A stretch of 45,885 nt of DNA from positions 1-45,885 of the forward strand of contig JASLNT010000076.1 of the NCBI GenBank assembly GCA_030745875.1, given 5' to 3'. Positions 8,291-16,111 of this stretch are shown here, in pieces (the stretch's first letter is position 1; the number at the start of each line of letters is the position of its first letter). The translations under genes and the position numbers were made by a program. The notes under the pieces are model-generated. The model was not told where the DNA came from, did not search any database, and worked only from the letters and a program-made list of their open reading frames with translations. The DNA comes from Phycisphaerae bacterium. GTDB lineage: Bacteria; Planctomycetota; Phycisphaerae; SM23-33.

Positions 8291-8364
8291 CGGCTATGAT
8301 TTAGTGTGTAGCCGAAAACAATGCAACAGGCAGATGGACAGGAGGCGGCATGACAGTCGTCTGC
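8291..8364 (+). promoter_or_regulatory. Two hairpins before the leader ORF
   Basis: CGGCTA (8291-8296) pairs with TAGCCG (8309-8314). GCAGATG (8330-8336) pairs with CGTCTGC (8358-8364) with one G-T pair; this second hairpin holds the AGGAGG site and start codon of the small ORF at 8350, so it could control its translation. Confidence 0.35.
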
Positions 8365-8439
8365 TGGAGAATAGGCCGGTGGGCGCTCCCGACGTTGGGA
8401 ACTGCCGCCGGTTTTTTGTTTGTCCGCACCCAACGGTAA
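8350..8439 (+). CDS. Candidate 29-residue leader peptide
   Basis: An AGGAGG site (8340-8345) lies four bases before ATG 8350. The ORF encodes 29 residues starting MTVVCWRIGRWALPTLGTAA and ends at TAA 8437-8439. Its codons overlap an intrinsic terminator-like hairpin (8376-8417), so translation could affect whether the hairpin forms. There is no run of a single amino acid typical of classic attenuators, although two tryptophans are present. The perfect Shine-Dalgarno site is the main support. It may be chance, and no homologue is known to me. Confidence 0.3.
   Translation: MTVVCWRIGRWALPTLGTAAGFLFVRTQR
8376..8417 (+). terminator. Intrinsic terminator-like hairpin in the leader
   Basis: CCGGTGG (8376-8382) pairs with CCGCCGG (8405-8411) with one G-T pair, and an inner TCCC/GGGA stem extends it. 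Six T residues follow at 8412-8417. It lies 226 bp before the APC-EIIA start, in a position to control readthrough. Confidence 0.5.
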
Positions 8440-8642
8440 ATGAGTTGTCGGCGACCCCCGCGAGGGTGGCTGGGCGAAATATGGGCCAGTAAGCGCCTTA
8501 ATACGGACGTGTGGGCCGTCTCCCTATCGGCTGACGCACAGGCCGGATCGAGCGCCCTGGCTCTTTTGTTTGGCTGGCGCCTCCGGGAGGCTTCGTAGGC
8601 TGAAACATGGAAAGCTGATCGGCGGTGAGCAGGAGAGAAATC
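8422..8642 (+). ncRNA. Candidate structured 5' leader of the APC-EIIA gene
   Basis: This 220-nt leader can fold into a multi-stem junction. The closing stem is GTCCG/CGGAC (8422-8426/8504-8508). Inside are CAAC/GTTG, a CCC-GCGA-GGG GNRA-tetraloop hairpin (8457-8466), TGGC/GCCA (8467/8488) and TAAG-CGC-CTTA (8490-8500). A long hairpin GTGTG/CGCAC with inner GCCG/CGGC follows (8509-8539), then GCCTC-CGG-GAGGC (8579-8591). I cannot match it to a riboswitch class. Folding was done by eye and single short stems occur by chance; the number of adjacent stems and the upstream terminator are what make it worth testing. Confidence 0.3.
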
Positions 8643-10547
8643 ATGAAACTTCATCGCAAGCTTGGGTTCTGGAGTGTGTTTTGCATCGCCTCCGGCGCGA
8701 TGATCAGTTCGGGTCTGTTTGTGCTGCCCGGTCTGATCTACCGAGAAGCCGGGCCGGCTGTCGTGCTTGCGTACGCGCTGGCCGGTCTGCTCGTCATTCC
8801 GGCGATGCTGTCCCAAGCCGAACTATGCACCGCCATGCCGAAAAGCGGCGGAACTTACTTTTTCATTGAGCGCACCATGGGTGCGCTTCCGGGTACGTTC
8901 GCAGGTCTGGCCAACTGGTTTTCCATCGCGTTGAAGAGTGCATTCGCCCTGGTGGGCATTGGCGCGTTTGCTTACCTCGTCTGGCCCGGGTTGTCGGTAT
9001 GGCAGGTCAAGTCGATCGCGATTGGCTCATGTCTTATCTTCACCGCCCTGAACATCCTGAGCGTCAAGGGAACCGGATGGACTCAGATCCTGCTGGTTGT
9101 GATTCTGCTGGGGTGCCTGGGAGTGTTTATAGTTCTGGGCGTTCCGGCGATCTTCGAGCCATCGGGTTCCGCCAACGGAGCTTTCGCCGGATTCATGGAC
9201 AAGGGCTTCATGCACATCCTCGGCACGGTGGGAATGGTTTTCGTGTCCTTTGGCGGACTTACAAAGGTAGCCAGTGTGGCCGGGGAAGTGCGGAACCCGG
9301 GGCGCAATATCCCTGTGGGGATGTTTGCGGCGGCGTTCGTTGTAACGCTGGTGTATATCGTTGCGATCGTTGTCACCGTGGGCGTACTTGAAGCCAATAC
9401 GCTTTCGGGCAGCCTTACGCCCTTGAGCCTGGCTGCGGGACAGTTTATGGGCAGGCCGGGGGTCATCTTGCTGTCCCTTGCGGCCATGTTGGCGTTCATC
9501 ACCACCGCCAACGGCGGGATCCTGGCGGCGTCTCGCAACCCGATGGCCATGAGTCGCGACGGTCTCTTGCCGGAGGTCATGCAGCGAGTCAGCAAGCGGT
9601 TCGGCACGCCCCACGTGAGCATTCTCTTGACCAGCGTCTTCATGATCACGGTCATCGCTATCCTCGATGTCGCCGATCTCGTCAAAGCCGCCAGCACAAT
9701 GATGCTCGTGCTGTTCTTCATGGTCAATGTCGCTGTGATCATCATGCGAGCCAGCAAGATCCAGAACTACAGGCCCCTCTACAGAGCTCCTTTATATCCA
9801 TGGCTCCAACTTGCCGGGATGGCGGTCTATCTGTTTCTCATCATAGACATGGTCGCGGAGATGGGATGGATTCCGTTGGTGGTGTTGGGAGGCTTCATGC
9901 TGATCGGCGCCTCGTGGTACATCATATACGTGCGGGTGCGGATCACCCGAGTCAGCGCCCTGGTGCAATGGGTCAGGAACGTAGTAGCCAAGGAAATCCG
10001 TCACGGGGATCTCGACAAAGAGCTCATGGACATCGCCTTTGAGCGCGATGACATAACCCGCGACCGATTTGACCGAATCATCGCCGACTGTCCCATCCTG
10101 GACATTCCCGAACCCTGCAGCTCCTCGGAGATATTCCAACGATCCGCCAAACTGCTGGCTCCGCGGTTGGGGATGGACCAGCAGCATCTTTTCGAGCTTC
10201 TCGATGTCCGTGAGACCGAATCCAGCACGGTGATCCAGCCTGGTTTTGCCATTCCGCACGTTATAGTGAAAGGCAGCAACCTGTTCGATATCCTGTTGCT
10301 CCGCTGCAAAGGCGGTGTGAGTTTCCCGGGACATGAAGTGCCCGTTCACGCGGCCTTTGTTTCGATTGGGTCGGAAGATCAGCGAAACTTCCACCTGCGG
10401 GCGTTGATGGCTATCTCGCACGTGGTTGGGGCTCCGGAGTTCTTCAAGCGCTGGATAACCGCCCCGGGCGCCGAGCACCTCCGTGACATCGTATTGCTGT
10501 CGGGGCGGCCTAGAGATCGACAAGCCAACACTGCTGAGAGCAATTGA
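8643..10547 (+). CDS. APC-family permease fused to PTS EIIA-like domain
   Basis: Start ATG 8643 is chosen because AGGAG lies seven bases upstream; the frame opens earlier at 8625. The 634-residue protein has an APC-superfamily transporter of about 12 helices (residues 8-430). It shows the helix-1 glycine motif GAMISSGLFVLPG and ELCTAMPKSGGTYFFIERTMG typical of amino-acid permeases. A soluble C-terminal domain (about 475-625) resembles PTS EIIA of the fructose/Ntr type, with the phospho-acceptor histidine context GFAIPH539V. This suggests transport gated by phosphorylation or by nucleotide/ion state; substrate unknown (amino acid or potassium are both plausible). It is preceded by a long structured leader and followed after 208 bp by a CNNM-type protein. 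Confidence 0.8.
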   Translation: MKLHRKLGFWSVFCIASGAMISSGLFVLPGLIYREAGPAVVLAYALAGLLVIPAMLSQAELCTAMPKSGGTYFFIERTMGALPGTFAGLANWFSIALKSAFALVGIGAFAYLVWPGLSVWQVKSIAIGSCLIFTALNILSVKGTGWTQILLVVILLGCLGVFIVLGVPAIFEPSGSANGAFAGFMDKGFMHILGTVGMVFVSFGGLTKVASVAGEVRNPGRNIPVGMFAAAFVVTLVYIVAIVVTVGVLEANTLSGSLTPLSLAAGQFMGRPGVILLSLAAMLAFITTANGGILAASRNPMAMSRDGLLPEVMQRVSKRFGTPHVSILLTSVFMITVIAILDVADLVKAASTMMLVLFFMVNVAVIIMRASKIQNYRPLYRAPLYPWLQLAGMAVYLFLIIDMVAEMGWIPLVVLGGFMLIGASWYIIYVRVRITRVSALVQWVRNVVAKEIRHGDLDKELMDIAFERDDITRDRFDRIIADCPILDIPEPCSSSEIFQRSAKLLAPRLGMDQQHLFELLDVRETESSTVIQPGFAIPHVIVKGSNLFDILLLRCKGGVSFPGHEVPVHAAFVSIGSEDQRNFHLRALMAISHVVGAPEFFKRWITAPGAEHLRDIVLLSGRPRDRQANTAESN

Positions 10548-10755
10548 TGATGACACACAACCGGCAAATATGCATACGACCGAATCCCAGAGGCGATTGG
10601 CCCGAAGTTCATCCAACCGCCTGCGCGGAGGCCTCAATGCATCACGATAAACAAACTCGCGCTGGAGCCCAACGCCTTGATGACGAAGTCCTCGATCTGC
10701 GGCGGGCCCCCCGCGGCCGACCGTCCTGGGCGTGTTCCTTTGGGGGCAACTGACT

Positions 10756-11787
10756 ATGACCCTCCTCCTAACATACCTATTGGCGGCCTTGGCGATTTCC
10801 TTCCTCTGTTCGTTACTGGAGGCGGCGTTGCTGAGTATGCCGCGATCGCACATCGTGCTGCTCGCTGAGCAAGGCGGTCCGGCTGGCAAACGGCTCCAGC
10901 AGATGAAAGACAACATGGACCGACCGCTATCGGCCATCCTGACCTTGAACACGTTTGGCCACACGTTAGGCGCCGCGGGCGTGGGGGCGGAGGCGGCGAT
11001 TCTGTGGGGAGACGCTTGGGTGGGTGTGGTGGGCTTTGTCGTAACGATCCTGATCCTGATCTTCTCCGAGATCATTCCCAAGACCCTCGGGGCAGTGCAT
11101 GCCAAAGCTCTCGCACCCTTTGTGGCCTGGACTATCCAGGGCATGATCGTGATATTGCGGCCGCTGGTGGCCGTTTGCGACTGGATCTCAAAGCTGTTGT
11201 CGCCAAGCAGCCATCCGGTGTGGAAGATCGGCCGCGACGAGGTCCGCAGCCTCATCCGGCTTGCCTCGGAAGAAGGCGCTATCGACTGCAAAGAGGCTCA
11301 TGTGATCCGCAACCTTATCGCGCTGCGCGAGATTACCGTTAAGGAAGTAATGACGCCGCGGACCGTCGTGTTTACGCTTCGGGCCGATCAGACGGTGAGA
11401 GAGGTGACCCAGGCCGAGCCGCCTCGATTCGCCCGTATTCCGATCGTCGGAGCCTCGCTTGACGAAGCAAAAGGGATGGTGCACCGCCGACAGTTGTTTA
11501 TCGCGTTAAGCCAAGGCCGGTCTGACGCAACGATGGAGGAGTTGGCGCGGCCGCTGCACGCCGTTCCGGAGTTGGGCAGGCTTCCGGCGGTGTTCGAAGA
11601 GTTCATCCAACGTCGGGAGCAGATATTCCTGGTCGTCGACGAGTACGGCGGCAGTGCGGGCATTGTGACACTCGAAGACGTGCTGGAAACATTGCTTGGC
11701 GTGGAGATCGTGGACGAGACCGACCCGGCTGAGGACATGCAGCAATTGGCCAGGCAGCTGTTGAGCGGTCAACAAAGCGTCTCGTGA
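10756..11787 (+). CDS. CNNM (DUF21) membrane protein with CBS pair
   Basis: The frame opens at GTG 10732, but ATG 10756 has GGGGG about nine bases upstream and starts directly at the first helix. The 343-residue protein has a CNNM/DUF21 transmembrane domain (about 1-180, with FSEIIPKTLGAVHA and the LEAALLS motif) followed by two CBS motifs (about 190-330, including VKEVMTPRTVV and GSAGIVTLEDVLETLLG). CNNM/CorC-like proteins mediate or regulate magnesium and other divalent cation efflux, and CBS pairs sense adenine nucleotides. The C-terminal CorC_HlyC domain found in longer members is absent: the protein ends soon after the second CBS. It may form an ion-homeostasis unit with the preceding permease. 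Confidence 0.8.
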   Translation: MTLLLTYLLAALAISFLCSLLEAALLSMPRSHIVLLAEQGGPAGKRLQQMKDNMDRPLSAILTLNTFGHTLGAAGVGAEAAILWGDAWVGVVGFVVTILILIFSEIIPKTLGAVHAKALAPFVAWTIQGMIVILRPLVAVCDWISKLLSPSSHPVWKIGRDEVRSLIRLASEEGAIDCKEAHVIRNLIALREITVKEVMTPRTVVFTLRADQTVREVTQAEPPRFARIPIVGASLDEAKGMVHRRQLFIALSQGRSDATMEELARPLHAVPELGRLPAVFEEFIQRREQIFLVVDEYGGSAGIVTLEDVLETLLGVEIVDETDPAEDMQQLARQLLSGQQSVS

Positions 11788-11865
11788 TGATGTACTTGCA
11801 GCTTTCGGCGGGGTCGGCAACGGGGCAGACGTGAAGGAAAGAAACGGGTCAGGGAAAAGAACCGG

Positions 11866-11922
11866 GTCAGAACTGCTCTGTAGAAAAGCTCTTCAAGCAT
11901 GATGGTCATTGTATTGTGTGTG
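11866..11922 (-). repeat. 57-bp dispersed repeat, copy B
   Basis: This is the inverted counterpart of 5763-5819 (about six substitutions). It is preceded by ACGGGTCAGGGAAAAGAACCGGGTCAG, a direct duplication of the CGGGTCAG core. The spacer 11788-12068 contains no other recognised feature. Confidence 0.75.
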
Positions 11923-12068
11923 GACGGTTTCGTGGGATTCGTTGTAACCAATCTGGGCTCGCCGGCGTACACCGTACCGTAGACGTTACTGAAGGGGCGC
12001 TGCGGCTGTGGGTCGGCGTGTGCGGTGCTCGGAAGCAAAATGGAAAACTTTTCACAAGGATCCCGACT

Positions 12069-13187
12069 ATGAACGTAAAACTTAACCTCGCAATACTCGC
12101 AGCCCTGTTGGCGTCGTCCGCTCTCGCGGGTGCGGCGGAGTCTGAGACCGACAAGTCCAAGTCCCCCACAACCCGTCCTGCAGCTAAACGGCTGCCCAAG
12201 CCGCGCGAGGTCATGAAGGATGCGGTCGACCCGTTCTATCCGCCCAAAGAGAGGGGGCGTTTCTTCACCGCGACCGGTCCTGACAGCGAAATGTCCGCCG
12301 ACGAGTTCTCCGCGGCGCGGGGCAAGAAGGATTCCTTCGTTCGCGTGTTCGACACGTTTAAGGCCATGACTCGTTTCGACCGCAACAGCAACAAGACCAT
12401 CGACTGGTTCGAGGCCAAGGCGTATCGGGAGGACATCCGCAAGCGCGTGCTGGCGGTGTTCGACGCAGACAAGGACGGGAAACTGAAAGGTCCGGAGCGC
12501 GACAAGGCCAATCGCATGCTCGCCTCGGGCAAAGTACCGCCCGCCAAGTCCGGCGAGAGCGCCAGCGGGCGCCCGAGCGGGGCAGAAGACTGGGAAAAGC
12601 GGCGCGCCGAAATGATCGCCAAACACGACGCCGACAAGGACGGTAAGCTCACAGGCAAAGAACGACAGGCCGCCTGGGATGACATTCGAAAACAATGGGC
12701 GACGAAGGCCTTCGATGAGAACAATGACGGAAAGCTCGACGAAGAAGAAGCAGCGGCCATGAAAAAGGCCCAGGCCGAAGGCAAAGCCGTCTACGATCGA
12801 TGGCGAAGCGACTGGGTGAAGAAATACGACGCCGACGGCGATGGCGAGCTTTCCGAGGAGGAAAGCAAAATCGCCCGCGAGAAGGCGGCCGCGGAGTTCC
12901 GCAAGCTCCGCGACAACTGGACGTCCCAATGGGACGCCGACGGGGACGGTAAGCTCTCCGATGGGGAACGAAAGGCGATGCGCGAGTCCGTTCGCAATCG
13001 CGCCCAGGAGTTGAGGAAGGAAATCGACGCCGACGGGGACGGTCGCATCACCGGCCAGGAAACCCAGGCCTTCTTCCAGAAGCTCAGAAAGACTTACGAC
13101 CTCGACGGCGACGGTACGCTCAGCTCGGAAGAGACCAGGGCGATGATACAGGACCAGATGCGGAGGGTCAGGGCTCCCAAGCCCTGA
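12069..13187 (+). CDS. Exported protein with eight EF-hands
   Basis: Start ATG 12069 has AAGGAT about eight bases upstream and begins a clear signal peptide (MNVKLNLAILAALLASSALA-GAA). The mature part is acidic/basic helical and carries eight 12-residue EF-hand loops. Examples are DRNSNKTIDWFE, DADKDGKLKGPE, DADKDGKLTGKE, DENNDGKLDEEE, DADGDGELSEEE and DLDGDGTLSSEE. Nearly all have D at 1, D/N at 3 and 5, and E at 12, so they should bind calcium. The repeats are evenly spaced and probably arose by duplication. EF-hand proteins of this kind are common in planctomycete periplasms; a role in calcium buffering or as a calcium-dependent scaffold is inference. It stands alone. Confidence 0.8.
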   Translation: MNVKLNLAILAALLASSALAGAAESETDKSKSPTTRPAAKRLPKPREVMKDAVDPFYPPKERGRFFTATGPDSEMSADEFSAARGKKDSFVRVFDTFKAMTRFDRNSNKTIDWFEAKAYREDIRKRVLAVFDADKDGKLKGPERDKANRMLASGKVPPAKSGESASGRPSGAEDWEKRRAEMIAKHDADKDGKLTGKERQAAWDDIRKQWATKAFDENNDGKLDEEEAAAMKKAQAEGKAVYDRWRSDWVKKYDADGDGELSEEESKIAREKAAAEFRKLRDNWTSQWDADGDGKLSDGERKAMRESVRNRAQELRKEIDADGDGRITGQETQAFFQKLRKTYDLDGDGTLSSEETRAMIQDQMRRVRAPKP

Positions 13188-13329
13188 GGCATCCGACTCC
13201 GAGGGGGGCAAGTTGACCGGCGGGCCCGAGTTACGGGTCAATCAGGGTTCTCCGCTGCGCCCCACTCAGCCAGGGCGCCCTTCGACTGCGCTCACGGTCT
13301 GCGAGATAGCGGATACTGAGACAGCCCGC

Positions 13330-13363
13330 CCCGCCGCAAGCGGCGGGCGGATGCATAAGCATC
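13330..13363 (+). repeat. Two adjacent hairpins upstream of the PQQ-led operon
   Basis: CCCGCCGC-AA-GCGGCGGG (13330-13347) is an 8-bp stem with a two-base loop, followed at once by GATGC-ATAA-GCATC (13350-13363). No T-run follows directly, so a terminator is unlikely. The spacer 13188-13461 also holds the CTCCGCTGCG/CAGCCAGG blocks shared with the left edge. Confidence 0.45.
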
Positions 13364-13461
13364 GCTCGGGTCGACCAGCGGGGACTGGACTTTGGGGGTG
13401 TTTTTTGGCATTATGCAACATCTTGTCGGCGTCCGCGTCTTAAAGCATGAAGGAACCGTAT

Positions 13462-14757
13462 ATGACGTGCAAGACCACCGTTCTGGTTGCGATACTGGCA
13501 GCGCTTACGACTTTCGCGAGCGCTGACGACTGGCCGCAATGGCGCGGAGCCGGTCGCGACGGGCTGTGGAAAGAAAAGGGGCTGCTGAAAACGTTCCCGG
13601 ACAAGCAGGTTAAGGTGCTCTGGCGCGCGAAGATCGGGCCCGGTTACAGCGGGCCCACCGTGTCCGATGGGCGAGTTTACATAACAGACCGTCACGACGA
13701 CGGCCCGACCCGCGAGCGAATCCACTGTTTCGACGCGAAAACGGGTAAAAGGATCTGGACGCACAGCTATCTCTGCCGCTACAAAGTTGGTTACCCGCTG
13801 GGTCCGCGCGCATCGGTCACTGTCGACAGCGGTCTGGCGCACGTGCTGGGAACTATGGGCCACTTCCACTGCCTCGACGCCAAAACCGGCGCGGTGATCT
13901 GGAAGAAGGACCTCGCCAAGACCTACCGCACTCGTCGCATTATGTGGGGGTTCGCGGCCGCCCCGCTGGTTTACGGCGATCTGGTGATACTGCACATAGG
14001 CGGAGCGGACGAGGCGTGCATCGTCGCCCTGGACAAGAAGACCGGGCGCCAGGCGTGGACCGCGATCGACGACGGGATGAGCTATTCGGCCCCGATAGTG
14101 ATCACGCGGGGCAAGAATGACGTGCTGATCTGCTGGACGAAGAATTTCCTGATAGGACTGGCTCCGAAAACGGGCGAGGTACACTGGAAGATCCCGTTCA
14201 AGATCATGAAGAACTGGCAGATGAGTTCGATCACGCCGCTGGTCGAAGGGAATCTGGTGTTCATCAGCGCCTGCTACGACGGTTCGATGCTGGTTAAACT
14301 GTCCGACGACGGGCTGAAGGCGACGAAAGTATGGCGGTCGCGGGGCGTAGCTTACGGTAAGACCGACGCGCTGCAATGCGTCCACAGCACACCGCTGGTG
14401 TTCGGCGGGCACATATACGGTTTCGACTCTCGGGGCGAAATGCGATGCATCAAAACCGCATCGGGAGCCCGGGTATGGGAGGATCTGACCGTCACGCCAA
14501 AGGGCCTTAAATGGGGAACGGCGCACATGGTCCGGAACGGTAAGACAACCTGGATATTCAACGAACAGGGCGAGGTGATAATCGCCGAACTCTCGCCGGA
14601 CGGCTTTAAGCAGATCAGCCGCGCCAAGCTGATAGAACCGACCCACCCGATGAGCGGGCGGAAGGTGTGCTGGTCGCATCCGGCGTTTGCAAACCGACGC
14701 ATATACGCGCGAAACGATCTCGAACTGGTCTGCGGAGATCTTTCGGCGGAACAATGA
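13462..14757 (+). CDS. Exported PQQ-like beta-propeller protein
   Basis: ATG 13462 is preferred over 13447 because AAGGA lies eight bases upstream and it gives a compact signal peptide (MTCKTTVLVAILAALTTFASA). The mature 410 residues are a PQQ-like/BamB-type eight-blade propeller. WPQWRG at the N-terminus and repeated GKRIWTH, GAVIWKKDL and GRQAWT strands are typical of planctomycete outer-layer quinoprotein-like proteins. I see no clear catalytic PQQ or calcium ligands, so it may be structural or binding. It is the first gene of a five-gene operon; its stop codon overlaps a possible ATG of the next gene (ATGA), which indicates coupling. Confidence 0.8.
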   Translation: MTCKTTVLVAILAALTTFASADDWPQWRGAGRDGLWKEKGLLKTFPDKQVKVLWRAKIGPGYSGPTVSDGRVYITDRHDDGPTRERIHCFDAKTGKRIWTHSYLCRYKVGYPLGPRASVTVDSGLAHVLGTMGHFHCLDAKTGAVIWKKDLAKTYRTRRIMWGFAAAPLVYGDLVILHIGGADEACIVALDKKTGRQAWTAIDDGMSYSAPIVITRGKNDVLICWTKNFLIGLAPKTGEVHWKIPFKIMKNWQMSSITPLVEGNLVFISACYDGSMLVKLSDDGLKATKVWRSRGVAYGKTDALQCVHSTPLVFGGHIYGFDSRGEMRCIKTASGARVWEDLTVTPKGLKWGTAHMVRNGKTTWIFNEQGEVIIAELSPDGFKQISRAKLIEPTHPMSGRKVCWSHPAFANRRIYARNDLELVCGDLSAEQ

Positions 14758-14771
14758 GGAGCAAGCAAGCA

Positions 14772-16082
14772 ATGAACGAATCGGGCAGGAGCAAAGTTAC
14801 TCGTCGAGGCTTTCTGCAGGGCGCGGCGGCTGGGGCGGTCGCCCTTCCGTATGCGATCACATCCGACGCGCTGGGCGCGGCTGGACGTCCGCCGGCGAGC
14901 GATAGAATCGTTATGGGCGGAATTGGCATCGGCGGGCGCGGTTCGCACGACCTGCGATGGTTGCTGGGCGATAAGCGCGTGCAGTTCGTAGCCGTTTGCG
15001 ACGTACGCAAGCAGCGGCGCGACCGGGCCAAGAGCACGATCGACAAGAAATACCGGAACACCGACTGCAAGCTGTATCGCGACATGCGCGAGTTGCTTTC
15101 GCAACGCGGAGACATTGACGCGATGCTGAACGCCACGGGCGACCGCTGGCACGCGATGGCCGCGATACTGGCGATGAAGGCGGGCAAGGACGTCTACAGC
15201 GAAAAGCCCGGAACCATGACCATCGCCGAAGGGCGCGCCGTAGTGAACACCGCAAAACGCTACGGGCGAATCTTCCAGAGCGGAATGCAGCGCTTGAGCC
15301 AACCGAACTTCATCTTCCCGACCGAACTGTCCAGACGCGGGAAGTTCGGCGAGATACACACCATCCGAGCCCACCAGTGGCCTAGAGTGACGGACGTGAC
15401 CAAGAACGATTGGCTGGCCGCACAGCCCGAGCCCAAAAAAGAGGAGCTGGACTGGGACCTCTGGCTCGGACCGGTCCCAAAACGCCCTTACAATGCGAAG
15501 TACCTGGGCGGTTGCGGAGCGTGGGGGATTTACTGGGACCTGGCGGCGGGGATCGCGGGATGGGGCAGCCACACCTTCGCGCAGTGTCAGATGGGCGCCG
15601 GGCTGGAATACACGTCCCCCGTCGAGTACGTTTACCCGGGCAACAGTTCGGGCGCCGGGATGGTCACGAGATTCGCCAACGGCGTGAAGATGATACTTGA
15701 GTTCACCGGATGGCGAGGCTCGTGCGGGGTGAAATACGAAGGAACCGAAGGCTGGGCGTCGGTGGCTGACGGATACAGCATGGCCGATTTCTCCTCGCCG
15801 GCGTATCGGGGCGAGTACAAGAAGCTGATGGCGACCTACCAAGCCGAGGCCCGCCGCCCGCTGGACCACATGCAGGACTTCCTGACATGCGTGAAGTCCA
15901 GGCGACAGACCATCGCCGATCCCGAAGTAATGCATCGATCCATGAGCACCTGCCACGCAGTGAACATATGCCTGGCGCTGAAACGCGATCTTAAATGGGA
16001 TCCCGAGAAAGAAGAATTCATCGGCGACGCCGACGCCAATCGCATGCGATCGCGTGCGATGCGCGCACCGTGGCGACTGTAG
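14772..16082 (+). CDS. Tat-exported Gfo/Idh/MocA oxidoreductase (paralog 1)
   Basis: ATG 14772 has AGGAG ten bases upstream; an alternative ATG at 14754 overlaps the preceding stop. The 436-residue protein has a twin-arginine signal (SKVTRRGFLQG), then a Rossmann fold with GIGIGGRG, and the family catalytic EKP motif (E144-K145-P146). A C-terminal alpha/beta domain follows, with the histidine segment GSHTFAQ. The family uses NAD(P) to oxidise sugars or inositols, or does redox-assisted glycoside cleavage. Tat export implies folding with cofactor before transport, so it should act outside the cytoplasm. The next gene is a close paralog with the same C-terminal end (RSRAMRAPWRL), so this is a tandem duplication. 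Confidence 0.85.
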   Translation: MNESGRSKVTRRGFLQGAAAGAVALPYAITSDALGAAGRPPASDRIVMGGIGIGGRGSHDLRWLLGDKRVQFVAVCDVRKQRRDRAKSTIDKKYRNTDCKLYRDMRELLSQRGDIDAMLNATGDRWHAMAAILAMKAGKDVYSEKPGTMTIAEGRAVVNTAKRYGRIFQSGMQRLSQPNFIFPTELSRRGKFGEIHTIRAHQWPRVTDVTKNDWLAAQPEPKKEELDWDLWLGPVPKRPYNAKYLGGCGAWGIYWDLAAGIAGWGSHTFAQCQMGAGLEYTSPVEYVYPGNSSGAGMVTRFANGVKMILEFTGWRGSCGVKYEGTEGWASVADGYSMADFSSPAYRGEYKKLMATYQAEARRPLDHMQDFLTCVKSRRQTIADPEVMHRSMSTCHAVNICLALKRDLKWDPEKEEFIGDADANRMRSRAMRAPWRL

Positions 16083-16111
16083 AAATAACCCAATCTGAAA
16101 GGGCAAACACT

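Noticed and set aside
8422..8642. Match of the leader to c-di-AMP, fluoride, cobalamin or Mg2+ riboswitches
   Set aside because: The conserved sequence blocks of these classes, as I remember them, are not present; only generic stem-loops are seen.
11769..13241. 490-codon minus-strand open frame over the EF-hand gene
   Set aside because: The plus strand has eight perfect EF-hand loops and a signal peptide. The minus frame is its mirror plus repeat sequence.
14352..16106. 584-codon minus-strand open frame opposite the first Gfo/Idh/MocA gene
   Set aside because: No motif seen; the plus-strand gene has clear family motifs and Shine-Dalgarno sites.
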